64,000 nt of DNA from Candidatus Bipolaricaulota bacterium (GTDB lineage Bacteria; Bipolaricaulota; Bipolaricaulia; Bipolaricaulales; Bipolaricaulaceae). Under the pieces are notes generated by a model. That model searched no databases and was not told the origin of the DNA. It was given only the letters and a program-made list of their open reading frames with translations. The position numbers and the translations under genes are program-made. Shown here one piece after another: positions 44,511 through 55,603 of this stretch. Where the stretch lies: assembly GCA_025060415.1 (NCBI GenBank), contig JANXBT010000001.1, positions 130,313 through 194,312 on the forward strand, in the 5' to 3' direction. How positions within the stretch are numbered: the stretch's first letter is position 1; each line of letters starts with the position of its first letter.

Positions 44511-46138
44511 GCCAGGCCCCAAGCGGCCAGGCCCCGCACGATCCGCCCCACCGAGGGCACCGCCGTGGTCCCGCTCCAAAACTCCTCCGTCTTGCTCGTC
44601 TGGTAGATCACCACGAGCGTGTACTGCGGGGCGTCCCAGGGGAAGAAGGCGCCCATGGCGGTGGTGACGTGGCCGGGCACGTACCCCTGGCCGGGGAGGG
44701 CGATCTGGGCCGTCCCGGACTTCCCGCCCACCTTGAACCCCGGGACCTGGGCCGGCGAGCCCGTGCCCGCATTCACCGCGTGGCCCAAGAACTCCCGGAT
44801 CTTCCGGCAGGAAGAGGGCTGGGCGATGGGGCCCCGCGCCTCCGGGGGCCCGGGGAGGAGATGGGGCCGGATCCAAACCCCGTCGTTGCTGAGGGCGGCG
44901 TAGGCCGCGGCGAGCTGGATGGCCGTGACCCCCACGCTCTGCCCGAAGGAGCTCACGGCCAGGTCCACCTCCGTCCACTTCTCCGGCGGCCGCAACAGCC
45001 CCTCCTCCTCGCCGGGGAGCTCGATCCCCGTGCGCCGGCCGAAGCCCATGCGGGTCAGGTACTCGTGGAACCGGGCGGCGCCCACCCGCTGCACCACCTG
45101 CACCAGCACGGTGTTCACCGACTGGGCCAGGGCGTCCCGCAGGTTCATGGGGGGGTAGCTTTGGTTGCGCGCGTTGCGTATGGCCACGCCGGCCACGCGC
45201 CGGGGCGAGGAGGCCTCGAAGAGCTCCGCCTCCGTGACGAGGCCCAGGTCCCAGGCGGCGAGGGCGGCCATGGTCTTGAACGTGGACCCCGGCTCGAACA
45301 CGTCCGTGACCGCCCAGGGTTTGAGCAGGGCGAGGTCGGGGTTTTCCGGGTCGTAGCGGGGGGACTGGGCCAGGGCCAGGACCTCGCCCGTGCGGGGCTG
45401 GAGCACCACCGCGCAGCCCCGGTCCGCGGGCGTGGCGCGCAGGGTCTCGTCCAGCTCCCTTTCGCAAAGCCACTGGATCCGGTGGTCCAGGGTGAGCGTC
45501 ACGTCCCTTCCGGGCTCCCCCGGCTCCTCCTCCACGATCGCCTGGGGGGTCCCGTCCGCGGCGCGCAGGATGCGCCACACCTTGGGCTTCCCCCGCAGCA
45601 CCCCGTCGAGGACGAGCTCGAGCCCGGAGATCCCGTTCCCGTCCACGTCCACAAGGCCCAGGACCTCGAGGGCCGAGTTCCCCTGGGGATAGGCCCGCTT
45701 CCAGGTGGGGAAGAAGAGGAGGCCCCGGATGCCCTGGGCCTGGGCCAGGGCCTCGAAGCGCCGGGCCTTGTCCCAGTCCACGTTGCGCGCGAGCCAGGTG
45801 AAGTAGCCCGGCCGGTACACCTTGGCCCGGGCCTCCTCGCGGGGGAGCCCCAGCTCGCGCACCAAAAGCTCCACCAGGAGCTCGGGCTTGGTGACGTGGT
45901 AGTTGTCGAGGGCGATGGAGTAGGCGGGGACGTCGTAGGCCAGGGGCGTGCCGTGGCGGTCCAGGAGGGCGCCCCGGCGGGAGGGGAGCTCGACGCGGTC
46001 CTCCTGGATCCCCTGGGCCAGGGCCGCCCATTCCCGGTGCTGCAGGACCTGGAGCTGGAAGAGGCGGGCCAGCACGGCCAGGCCCGCCGCGGCCAGCACC
46101 AAAAACGCCCAAAACGCCCGCCTAACCACCGCCTCCAT
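44471..46138 (-). CDS. ftsI: Penicillin-binding protein 2/FtsI-like peptidoglycan transpeptidase
   Basis: The 555-residue class-B PBP has an N-terminal membrane helix (AFWAFLVLAAAGLAVLARL), a PBP dimerisation domain (RRGALLDRHGTPLAYDVPAY) and a transpeptidase domain with the SxxK motif in EPGSTFKTMAAL, SVN in LAQSVNTVLV and the KSG motif in GGKSGTAQIAL. It makes septal cross-links. ATG 46138 overlaps ftsL by 17 nt; an in-frame TTG two codons earlier is possible. It sits behind rsmH and ftsL, as in a dcw cluster, but the expected mur genes do not follow: the gene ends in a convergent overlap. Confidence 0.93.
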   Translation of the reverse strand: MEAVVRRAFWAFLVLAAAGLAVLARLFQLQVLQHREWAALAQGIQEDRVELPSRRGALLDRHGTPLAYDVPAYSIALDNYHVTKPELLVELLVRELGLPREEARAKVYRPGYFTWLARNVDWDKARRFEALAQAQGIRGLLFFPTWKRAYPQGNSALEVLGLVDVDGNGISGLELVLDGVLRGKPKVWRILRAADGTPQAIVEEEPGEPGRDVTLTLDHRIQWLCERELDETLRATPADRGCAVVLQPRTGEVLALAQSPRYDPENPDLALLKPWAVTDVFEPGSTFKTMAALAAWDLGLVTEAELFEASSPRRVAGVAIRNARNQSYPPMNLRDALAQSVNTVLVQVVQRVGAARFHEYLTRMGFGRRTGIELPGEEEGLLRPPEKWTEVDLAVSSFGQSVGVTAIQLAAAYAALSNDGVWIRPHLLPGPPEARGPIAQPSSCRKIREFLGHAVNAGTGSPAQVPGFKVGGKSGTAQIALPGQGYVPGHVTTAMGAFFPWDAPQYTLVVIYQTSKTEEFWSGTTAVPSVGRIVRGLAAWGLAYPEANTALGRSG

Positions 46139-46424
46139 CCCCAAGTTCCAGGTAGTGGATGCGGGAGAGGTCGAAGGGGCCCATGCCCAGGGCCCGGGCC
46201 CGCTCGCTCAGCGCCTCCAGGGAGCAGGCCTCGCGCAGGCGGTGCTCCCAAAACAGCTTCTCTGCGCGGAGCTCCTGGAGGGCCAGGGTGAGGCGGGCCT
46301 CCTCGGCCCGCAGGCGGGCGAGGGCGAAGCCCTGCCAGAGGTAGAGGAAGCTCAACCCGGCGATGGCCAGGCCCAGGGCCAGGAGCCCGGCGGCCGCCGC
46401 CCAGGAACCCTGCCGCCCCCACAT
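46122..46424 (-). CDS. FtsL-like cell division protein
   Basis: The 100-residue protein has one membrane helix (AAAAGLLALGLAIAGLSFLYLW) followed by a leucine-rich coiled coil (ARLRAEEARLTLALQELRAEKL, in outline). Size, topology and position between rsmH and ftsI identify it as FtsL-like, since the FtsL sequence itself is poorly conserved. It would link FtsB and FtsQ to FtsI at the septum. It starts 13 nt after rsmH and overlaps ftsI by 17 nt. Confidence 0.8.
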   Translation of the reverse strand: MWGRQGSWAAAAGLLALGLAIAGLSFLYLWQGFALARLRAEEARLTLALQELRAEKLFWEHRLREACSLEALSERARALGMGPFDLSRIHYLELGDGGGG

Positions 46425-46437
46425 CCCGGGCCCAAGC

Positions 46438-49150
<2,713 letters not shown>

Positions 49151-49154
<4 letters not shown>

Positions 49155-50173
49155 CGCAGCCCCCGGTGGATGGCCAAGAGGTCCGCGAGGACGGCGTGGC
49201 CGGTGACCTCCGGGCCCGCGCCTGGCCCCACCAGCGTCACCGCGCCCAAGGGGTCCAGCTCCAGGGTGAGGGCGTTGAGGGCCCCGCCCACCTGGGCCAG
49301 GGGGTCGGAGAGGGGGAGGCGTTCAGGGCCGACCTGGGCCACCACCCCGTCCGCGCTGCGGCGGGCCTCGGCCACGAGCTTCCAGCGGAACCCCTCGCGC
49401 GGGGCCCGCCGCACCTCGGCCGGGTCCAGCCCGGTGATCCCCCGGCAGGGCACCTCGCTTGGGCGGAGGTCCCCCTCCAGGACCAGGTTGGCCAGGATTA
49501 CGATCTTGGCCAGGGCGTCGTGGCCCTCCACGTCGGCGGTGGGGTCCGCCTCCGCATAGCCCCGCCTCTGCGCCTCGGCCAAGGCCTCGGCGTAGGTCCT
49601 CCCCGCCTCCATCGCGGTGAGGAGGAAGTTGGTGGTGCCGTTGAGGATGCCCCGCACGCGCCGGATGGGCGCCGCGAGGCCGAAATCCACGAGGGAAAAG
49701 AGGGGGGTCCCGGCCATCACCGTTCCCTCGAAGCGGAACTGAACCCCGTGCTCCCGGGCCAGGGCCAAAAGCTCCTTGCCGAACAGGGCCACCGGGCCCT
49801 TGTTGGTGGTGACCACGTGCTTTCCGGAGGCGAGGGCGAAGCGGATGTGTCCGGCCGCGGGCTCGCCCGTGCGCAGGTCCGTGGGGGTGAGCTCCACCAC
49901 CACGTCCGCCTCGGACTCCCGGATCACCGCGAAGGCGTCCAGGCCGGGGCCCCTTTCCCCGAGCTCCCCAAGATCCCGGTTCTCCTCCCAAGCCGCGGCC
50001 AGGCGCGCCAGGTCCAGGCCCGCGGGCGCCAACACCGTCCCCCGCCGGAGGTCGTGCACGGCCACGATCCGCGGGGCGAACCCAAAGCGCTGGGCCAGCC
50101 ACCCCCCGTGCCGGTGGAGCACGCGCACGAAGCCGTACCCCACGCGCCCGTACCCGATGAGGCAAAGCCGCAT
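49151..50173 (-). CDS. hom: Homoserine dehydrogenase
   Basis: Hom reduces aspartate semialdehyde to homoserine for threonine and methionine. The 340-residue monofunctional enzyme has the NAD(P)-binding IGYGRVGYGFVRVL, VVTTNKGPVALFG with the catalytic lysine, FEGTVMAGTPLFSL and ADPTADVEGHDALAKI. It lacks a C-terminal ACT domain, which suggests no threonine feedback through that route. TATACT ends 10 nt before the ATG without an SD. It heads the hom-AOR-rsmH-ftsL-ftsI transcript. thrB is absent; a threonine-synthase-like gene is at 27.8 kb. Confidence 0.95.
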
Positions 50174-50183
50174 GACGCGGCAC

Positions 50184-50189
50184 AGTATA
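50184..50189 (-). promoter_or_regulatory. -10 box of the hom operon
   Basis: TATACT (50189-50184) ends 10 nt before the hom ATG. No SD or clear -35 is visible. Confidence 0.55.
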
Positions 50190-50256
50190 GCTTTCCCCCG
50201 GGCCCCGGAGGGGAACCCCAGGCCTTCCGCGGGATGAAGCTTGTCCCCGAGAGGTT

Positions 50257-50285
50257 TTGCGCGGGCGCCTTGGGGGGCTTATCCT
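50257..50285 (+). promoter_or_regulatory. Candidate nad operon promoter
   Basis: TTGCGC (50257-50262) and TATCCT (50280-50285) are 17 nt apart, giving a leader of about 30 nt. A second hexamer, TAACCT (50307-50312), ends 10 nt before the ATG and would instead fit a leaderless start. Confidence 0.4.
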
Positions 50286-50322
50286 GCCCGGTGTCCGAGC
50301 CTGGCGTAACCTTGGCGCGCCC

Positions 50323-51162
50323 ATGTTCGGGGACCTTCCCAAGGTCTTGGAGGCCGCGGCCCCTTTGATCGAGCTTGCGCTGCGGGAGGACCTGGGCCCC
50401 GGGGACCTCACCAGCGAGGCCTTGATCCCCGCGGAGGCCGAGGGCCGGGCGGTCCTTTTGGCCAAGGCCGCGGGCATCGTGTGCGGGCTCCCCATCTGCG
50501 CCGAGGTGTTCCGCCGCGTGGACCCCCGGCTGCGGTTCCTGGCCCAAGCCCAGGACGGGGAGCCGGTGGCACCGGGGGACGAGGTGGCCGAGGTGGCGGG
50601 GCCGCTGCGGGGCATCCTGGCAGCGGAGCGCACGGCCCTGAACTTCCTCTCCCGCCTCTCCGGCATCGCCACCCTCACCTTTCAATTCGTGAAGGCCGTG
50701 GCCAACTACCCGGTGGTGGTGTTGGACACGCGGAAGACCACCCCGGGCTGGCGGGTTTTGGAGAAGTACGCGGTCCGCTGCGGCGGGGGTCGGAACCACC
50801 GCTTCGGGCTCTACGACCGGGTGCTCATCAAGGACAACCATCTGGCCTACGTGGGCTCCGTGGGGGAGGCGGTGCGGCGCGCGCGGGGGGTGGGCCCTGT
50901 GGCGGTGGAGGTGCGGGACCTGGAGGAGCTGCGCGCGGCCCTGGACGCGGGCGCAGCCTGGATCCTTTTGGACAACATGGACCTCCCCACCCTGCGCCGG
51001 GCGGTGGCCTTGGCCAAGGGGAAGGCTTTTTTGGAGGCCTCGGGCGGGATCACCTTGGCGCGGGCGGCGGAGGTGGCGGCCACCGGCGTGGACGCCATCT
51101 CCGTGGGGGCCCTCACCCACTCCGCCCCGGCCCTCGACTTCTCCCTGGAGGTGCAGGCCTAG
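50323..51162 (+). CDS. nadC: Quinolinate phosphoribosyltransferase (carboxylating)
   Basis: NadC joins quinolinate and PRPP to give nicotinate mononucleotide. The 279-residue product has ALREDLGPGDLTSEAL, ERTALNFLSRLSGIAT, DTRKTTPGWRVLEKYAV, GGGRNHRFGLYD and LIKDNHL, all family signatures, plus SGGITLARAAEVAATGVD (in part). Starts inside the longer upstream frame were rejected because the domain begins right after ATG 50323. It opens a nadC-nadA-nadB operon; nadA starts 5 nt downstream. Confidence 0.96.
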   Translation: MFGDLPKVLEAAAPLIELALREDLGPGDLTSEALIPAEAEGRAVLLAKAAGIVCGLPICAEVFRRVDPRLRFLAQAQDGEPVAPGDEVAEVAGPLRGILAAERTALNFLSRLSGIATLTFQFVKAVANYPVVVLDTRKTTPGWRVLEKYAVRCGGGRNHRFGLYDRVLIKDNHLAYVGSVGEAVRRARGVGPVAVEVRDLEELRAALDAGAAWILLDNMDLPTLRRAVALAKGKAFLEASGGITLARAAEVAATGVDAISVGALTHSAPALDFSLEVQA

Positions 51163-51167
51163 CCCCC

Positions 51168-52196
51168 ATGGAGGAGCTGCGGAGGGCGCGCGCGGCGCTC
51201 GGTTCCGACGTCCTCGTCCTCGCCCACCACTACCAGCGGGACGAGGTGGTGGCCTGGGCGGACCACGTGGGCGACTCCCTGGAACTTTCGGTCCAGGCCG
51301 CCCGTTCTGCCGCCCGCTGGATCGTGTTCTGCGGGGTGGGCTTCATGGCGGAGACCGCGGCCCTCCTGGCCCGGCCTGGGCAGAAGGTGTTCCTCCCCCG
51401 CCCGGAGGCGGGCTGCCCCCTCGCCGAGCAGGTGGACCCCGCCTCCTTGCGCGCGGCCTGGCAGACCCTGGGAAGGGTCCTGGACATGGACGAGGTCCTC
51501 CCCGTGGCCTACATCAACACCCATGCGGAGGTGAAGGCGTTCGTGGGGGAACGGGGCGGGATCTGCTGCACCTCCTCCAGCGCGGAGAGGATCCTGCGCT
51601 GGGCCTTCGCCCGCCGCCCCCGCGTGCTCTTCCTCCCCGACCACAACCTCGGGCTGAACACGGCCCGCCTCCTGGGCCTCCCCCAGGAGGAGATCGCCAT
51701 CTGGGACCCCCGCTGTCCTCCGGCGGACCTCTCCCCCTTCGCCCGGGCCCAGCTTATCCTCTGGCGGGGCGCGTGCCCGGTGCACATGCGGTTCCTGCCC
51801 GAGGACGTGGCGCGCATCCGGCGGGAGCACCCGGGGGTGCGGGTGCTCGTGCATCCCGAGTGCCGGCCGGAGGTGGTGGCCCAGGCCGACGAGGTGGGTT
51901 CCACGGCGCGCATCGTGCGCCGCCTCCAGGAGGCGCCGGCCGGGAGCGCCTGGGCCATCGGCACCGAGCAGCGCCTGGTGGCCCGCCTCGCCCGGGCCCA
52001 CCCCGACAAAACCGTGCTCCCCCTCGCGGACTACCCGCCCTTCTGCCCCACGATGTCCCTGACCCGGGCCCGGGATTTGGCCCGCCTCCTCGTCGCGCTG
52101 GCCCAGGGCCAGGAACCTGAAGGGGTACGGCTTCCGGAAGAGGTGGCGGAGCCGGCGCGCGCGGCCCTCCAACGCATGCTCGCCGTGGCGGCATGA
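51168..52196 (+). CDS. nadA: Quinolinate synthase
   Basis: NadA condenses iminoaspartate with dihydroxyacetone phosphate to quinolinate using an oxygen-sensitive 4Fe-4S cluster. The 342-residue product has LAHHYQRDEVVAWADHVGDSLEL (in part AHHYQRDE), VFCGVGFMAETA, GGICCTSSSA, HPECRPEVV and FCPTM; cysteines in the FCGV, CCTSS and FCPTM blocks are the likely cluster ligands. The stop overlaps nadB as ATGA. It starts 5 nt after nadC. Confidence 0.95.
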   Translation: MEELRRARAALGSDVLVLAHHYQRDEVVAWADHVGDSLELSVQAARSAARWIVFCGVGFMAETAALLARPGQKVFLPRPEAGCPLAEQVDPASLRAAWQTLGRVLDMDEVLPVAYINTHAEVKAFVGERGGICCTSSSAERILRWAFARRPRVLFLPDHNLGLNTARLLGLPQEEIAIWDPRCPPADLSPFARAQLILWRGACPVHMRFLPEDVARIRREHPGVRVLVHPECRPEVVAQADEVGSTARIVRRLQEAPAGSAWAIGTEQRLVARLARAHPDKTVLPLADYPPFCPTMSLTRARDLARLLVALAQGQEPEGVRLPEEVAEPARAALQRMLAVAA

Positions 52197-53731
52197 GGGC
52201 GGTGGAGGCGGACGTCCTCATCCTCGGGGCGGGGATCGCCGGCCTGGCCACGGCCCTGCGCCTGGCGCGGGATCGCACCCGCCAGATCGTGATCCTCACC
52301 CGCGAGGCCGACCCCAAAGAGAGCAACACCTACTATGCGCAGGGCGGCATCGCCACTTTGGGGGTGGAGGACTCCCCTGAGCTCTTTGCTGCGGACATCC
52401 TGCGGGCCGGGGCTGGGCTTTCCGACCCCCAAGCGGTGCGCGTTTTGGTGGAGGAGGGGCCCGCCTTGGTCCAGAGGGTCCTGGTGGAGGAGGCGGGCGT
52501 GGCCTTCGATCGGACCGCGGACGGCGCCTTCCACCTGGTGCGGGAGGGCGGGCACTCCCGGGCGCGGGTGCTCCGCGTGGGGGATCGCACCGGGGCCGCC
52601 ATCGTCCAGGCCCTGCACGACCTCCTCCGGTCCTTCCCCAACGTGCAGGTGGTTTCGGCCGCCACGGCCGTGGAGCTCATCACCTCGCCGGGCCCACCCC
52701 CCCTCTGCCACGGCGCCTACGTGCTGGAGCAGCGCACAGGGGAGGTGCGCCCGTACCTGGCTGGGGTGACGGTCCTGGCCACGGGCGGGCTGGGCCGCCT
52801 CTTTCAGCACACCACCAACCCGCCCGGGGCGCGGGGGGACGGCCTGGCCCTGGCCCACCGCGCCGGGGCCAAGGTCCTCCACTGCGAGTACGTCCAGTTC
52901 CACCCCACGACCCTCGCCCTCCCCCAGGGGGAGAACTTCTTGATCTCCGAGGCCGTGCGGGGGGAGGGCGGCCGCCTCCTCACCCCCGACGGCCGCTTCT
53001 TCATGGAGGCCTATGCGCCCGGCTGGGGGGACCTGGCCCCGCGGGACGTGGTGAGCCGCGCCATCTTCCAGGAGATGCGGACCCACGGGTACCCCTACGT
53101 ACTGCTGGACGTGGCGAAAGTGCCGCATTTCCCCACCCGCTTTCCCACGATCTTCCGGCGCCTGAGGGAGCTGGGGCTTTCGGTCCCGGAGGAGCCCATC
53201 CCCGTGGTCCCCGCGGCCCACTACTTCTGCGGCGGGGTGTGGACGGACGTGTGGGGCCGCACCACCCTGGAGCGGCTCTTCGCCGTGGGCGAGGTGGCCT
53301 GCACGGGGGTCCACGGCGCCAACCGCCTGGCCAGCACCGCCCTCCTGGAGGGCCTGGTGTTCGGGGACCGGGCCGGCCAGAAGATCGCGGAGCTGCGGGT
53401 GGCCCCCCTCCCCCCGCGGGCGGTGCCGCCCTGGGAGGCCCCCTCCGGCCCCGACCCCGATCCCGCCCGGATCCAACGCCTCTGGCAAACCCTCCGGACC
53501 ACGATGTGGGAGGAGGTGGGGATCGTCCGGGATGCCCAGGGCCTGGCGCGGGCCCTCCGCATCCTACGGGAGCTCGAGGCGGAGGTGGAGGAGCTATGCC
53601 GCCGGGCCCGGCTCACGGACGCCCTCGCGGGGCTGCGGGCCGGGGTGCGGGCGGCGCTCCTCGTGGCCGAGGCCGCTTGGCGCAATCCGGAGAGCCGCGG
53701 GGTCCACTTCCGGCGCGACGGGAGGCCCTGA
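52193..53731 (+). CDS. nadB: L-aspartate oxidase
   Basis: NadB oxidises L-aspartate to iminoaspartate. The 512-residue flavoprotein has the FAD motif VLILGAGIAGLATAL at residues 9-23, SNTYYAQGGIA, TGGLGRLFQHTTNP, VQFHPTTLAL, HYFCGGVWTD and the FAD-end motif VACTGVHGANRLASTALLEGLVFG (cited in part). The length is normal. In anaerobes fumarate can replace oxygen as acceptor. Its ATG overlaps the nadA stop, which fits coupling of the two enzymes that share an unstable intermediate. Confidence 0.95.
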   Translation: MRAVEADVLILGAGIAGLATALRLARDRTRQIVILTREADPKESNTYYAQGGIATLGVEDSPELFAADILRAGAGLSDPQAVRVLVEEGPALVQRVLVEEAGVAFDRTADGAFHLVREGGHSRARVLRVGDRTGAAIVQALHDLLRSFPNVQVVSAATAVELITSPGPPPLCHGAYVLEQRTGEVRPYLAGVTVLATGGLGRLFQHTTNPPGARGDGLALAHRAGAKVLHCEYVQFHPTTLALPQGENFLISEAVRGEGGRLLTPDGRFFMEAYAPGWGDLAPRDVVSRAIFQEMRTHGYPYVLLDVAKVPHFPTRFPTIFRRLRELGLSVPEEPIPVVPAAHYFCGGVWTDVWGRTTLERLFAVGEVACTGVHGANRLASTALLEGLVFGDRAGQKIAELRVAPLPPRAVPPWEAPSGPDPDPARIQRLWQTLRTTMWEEVGIVRDAQGLARALRILRELEAEVEELCRRARLTDALAGLRAGVRAALLVAEAAWRNPESRGVHFRRDGRP

Positions 53732-53764
53732 GGGTCCTGGCCGCAGGCGGCCCGGGCTCAGCGG

Positions 53765-53813
53765 TTGTGATCCTGTCCGTCTTGGGTACATTGGGGGAAG
53801 GGCCGCGCGGCCC
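53765..53813 (+). promoter_or_regulatory. suf promoter with a palindrome at the start site
   Basis: TTGTGA (53765-53770) and TACATT (53787-53792) are 16 nt apart. The perfect 14-bp palindrome GGGCCGCGCGGCCC (53800-53813) lies at the predicted transcription start. It could be an operator or a short 5' hairpin. The sufC ATG follows at 53844 with GGAGGAGG upstream. Confidence 0.5.
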
Positions 53814-53843
53814 CGCCCGAGGGCGGAGGAGGCCGCGCCCCTT

Positions 53844-54602
53844 ATGGCGGAACTCTTGCGCATCGAGGGCCTGGTGGTGGAGCGGGAGGGAAGGGCCATC
53901 CTGCGCGGGGTGGACCTAGCCGTGGCGGAGGGCGAGATCCACGCCATCCTGGGCGCCAACGGCACGGGGAAGTCCACCTTGGCCCACGCCCTCATGGGCC
54001 TTTCCGGGTACCGGCCGGCCCGGGGCCGCATCCTTTTTGCTGGGCAGGACATCACCGAAAAGAGCGTGACCGAGCGGGCGCGCCTGGGGATCACCTTGGC
54101 CTGGCAGCAGCCCGCGAGCTTCGAGGGCCTGACCGTGCGGGAGTACCTGGAGATCGCCCGGCGGGGCGGCCGGGAGGGCCCGGCGGTGGAGGAGTGCCTG
54201 GCCCGGGTGGGGCTGCCCCCCCGAAACTACCTCGGCCGCACCCTCAACGACCGCCTCTCCGGCGGGGAGCGGAAGCGCGTGGAGTTGGCCGCGGTCTTGG
54301 CCATGAACCCGCGGCTGGCCATCCTGGACGAGCCGGACTCCGGGATCGACGTGCTTTCCCTTGACGACATCATGGAGGTCATCCGGGGCATGAACCGCCG
54401 CGGCACCACCGTCCTCCTCATCACCCACCGGGAGGAGTTCGCTCGGGCCGCCCACCGCGCCTCCCACCTCTGCGGCGGCCGCATCCTCAAGACCGGGGAC
54501 TGCGCGGAGGTGGTGCGTTTCTACAAGGACTTCTGCAAGGAGTGCGCGTCCCTCCCCGCGCCGGAGCTGGAGGAGGTGGGGCAGGATGAGGGACGGCGTT
54601 GA
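53844..54602 (+). CDS. sufC: Fe-S assembly ATPase SufC
   Basis: SufC is the ABC-type ATPase of SUF iron-sulfur cluster assembly. The 252-residue product has Walker A GANGTGKST, the Q-loop region WQQPASFEGLTV, signature LSGGERKRVELAAVL and Walker B LAILDEPDSGIDV. The EPDSGID segment is typical of SufC. It precedes the sufB/D-like gene, which overlaps its end by 17 nt. No sufS, sufU or sufE is found in the window, so the sulfur donor must come from elsewhere or the system works differently. SufC here also resembles SmsC of the minimal SUF-like system. Confidence 0.94.
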   Translation: MAELLRIEGLVVEREGRAILRGVDLAVAEGEIHAILGANGTGKSTLAHALMGLSGYRPARGRILFAGQDITEKSVTERARLGITLAWQQPASFEGLTVREYLEIARRGGREGPAVEECLARVGLPPRNYLGRTLNDRLSGGERKRVELAAVLAMNPRLAILDEPDSGIDVLSLDDIMEVIRGMNRRGTTVLLITHREEFARAAHRASHLCGGRILKTGDCAEVVRFYKDFCKECASLPAPELEEVGQDEGRR

Positions 54603-55551
54603 GCGCGACCCTTCCCGGGAGTTCGCGGCCTTGGCGGAGGCCGTGGAGCGGACCGGCGGCAGCGCCGCGGCCCTGCGCAACCCCCGCATCGCCAGCCTCG
54701 TGGTCCACCAAAACCGCGTGCTGGGCCTCAACGCCCTCCCCGGGCTCACGATGGACGCGGAGCCCTTGCCCGACGGGATCCGGGCCCACGTGGAGGTCGC
54801 GCCCGGGACGGTGCTCCCCGATCCCGTGCACCTCTGCTTTGGCGTCCTGCCGAAGGAGGGGGTGCAGCGCATCCTCGCCACGTTTCGCATCGGGGAGGGC
54901 GCCAGCGCGCAATTTTGGGCCCACTGCGCCTTCCCCAACGCCGAGAGGGTCCAGCACCTCATGGAGGCCTCGATCGAGGTGGGCGGCGGGGCGCGGATGG
55001 CGTACACCGAGGTGCACTACCACGGCCCCTACGGCGGCACGGAGGTTTTGCCCAAGGCCGTGATCCGGGTGCACAAGGGCGGCCAGTACGTCTCGGAGTT
55101 CAAGCTCGTCCAAGGGCGCGTCGGCCTCTTGTCCCTGGATTACGTGGTCCACCTCGGGGAGGGGGCGGTGGCCGAGCTCGTGGCCAAGGTGCACGGGAAG
55201 GGGGAGGACCGCATCTTCCTGCGCGAGGCCCTCCATTTGGAAGGCCCCTACGCCCGGGGCCTGGTGAAGAGCCGCATCGTTCTGCAGGACCGGGCCCAGG
55301 CGGAGTTCACCGGGGAGGCCGTGGGGATCGGCCCCTATTCCCGTGGGCACATCGATTGCACGGAGATCCTGTGGGGGGCGGAGGCCCGGGCCTCCGCCGT
55401 CCCCAAGCTCCTTGTGGTGGACGAGCGGGCCAAGCTCACCCACGAGGCGGCCATCGGCAGCATCGACCGCAAGGAATTGGAGACCCTTATGGCCCGCGGG
55501 CTCACCGAGGAGGAGGCCGTGGCTACGGTGGTGCGGGGCCTGTTGCGCTGA
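54586..55551 (+). CDS. Short SufB/SufD-family scaffold (SmsB-like)
   Basis: The 321-residue product has the SufBD core: a beta-helix region (FRIGEGASAQFWAHCAFPN, VRLHKGG-like VIRVHKGGQYVSEFKLVQG, given in part) and the C-terminal block THEAAIGSIDRKELETLMARGLTEEEA (in part THEAAIGSI). It is much shorter than SufB (about 470) or SufD (about 420) because the N-terminal region is reduced. Only one SufBD gene is present, so a homodimer would replace SufB-SufD, as in the SUF-like minimal system (SmsCB). It overlaps sufC by 17 nt. Confidence 0.87.
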   Translation: MRDGVERDPSREFAALAEAVERTGGSAAALRNPRIASLVVHQNRVLGLNALPGLTMDAEPLPDGIRAHVEVAPGTVLPDPVHLCFGVLPKEGVQRILATFRIGEGASAQFWAHCAFPNAERVQHLMEASIEVGGGARMAYTEVHYHGPYGGTEVLPKAVIRVHKGGQYVSEFKLVQGRVGLLSLDYVVHLGEGAVAELVAKVHGKGEDRIFLREALHLEGPYARGLVKSRIVLQDRAQAEFTGEAVGIGPYSRGHIDCTEILWGAEARASAVPKLLVVDERAKLTHEAAIGSIDRKELETLMARGLTEEEAVATVVRGLLR

Positions 55552-55603
55552 GGGGAACCCCAGGAGACCGGTGCGTGTAAATCGAGGGGAAAAGGAGGAG
55601 GGG

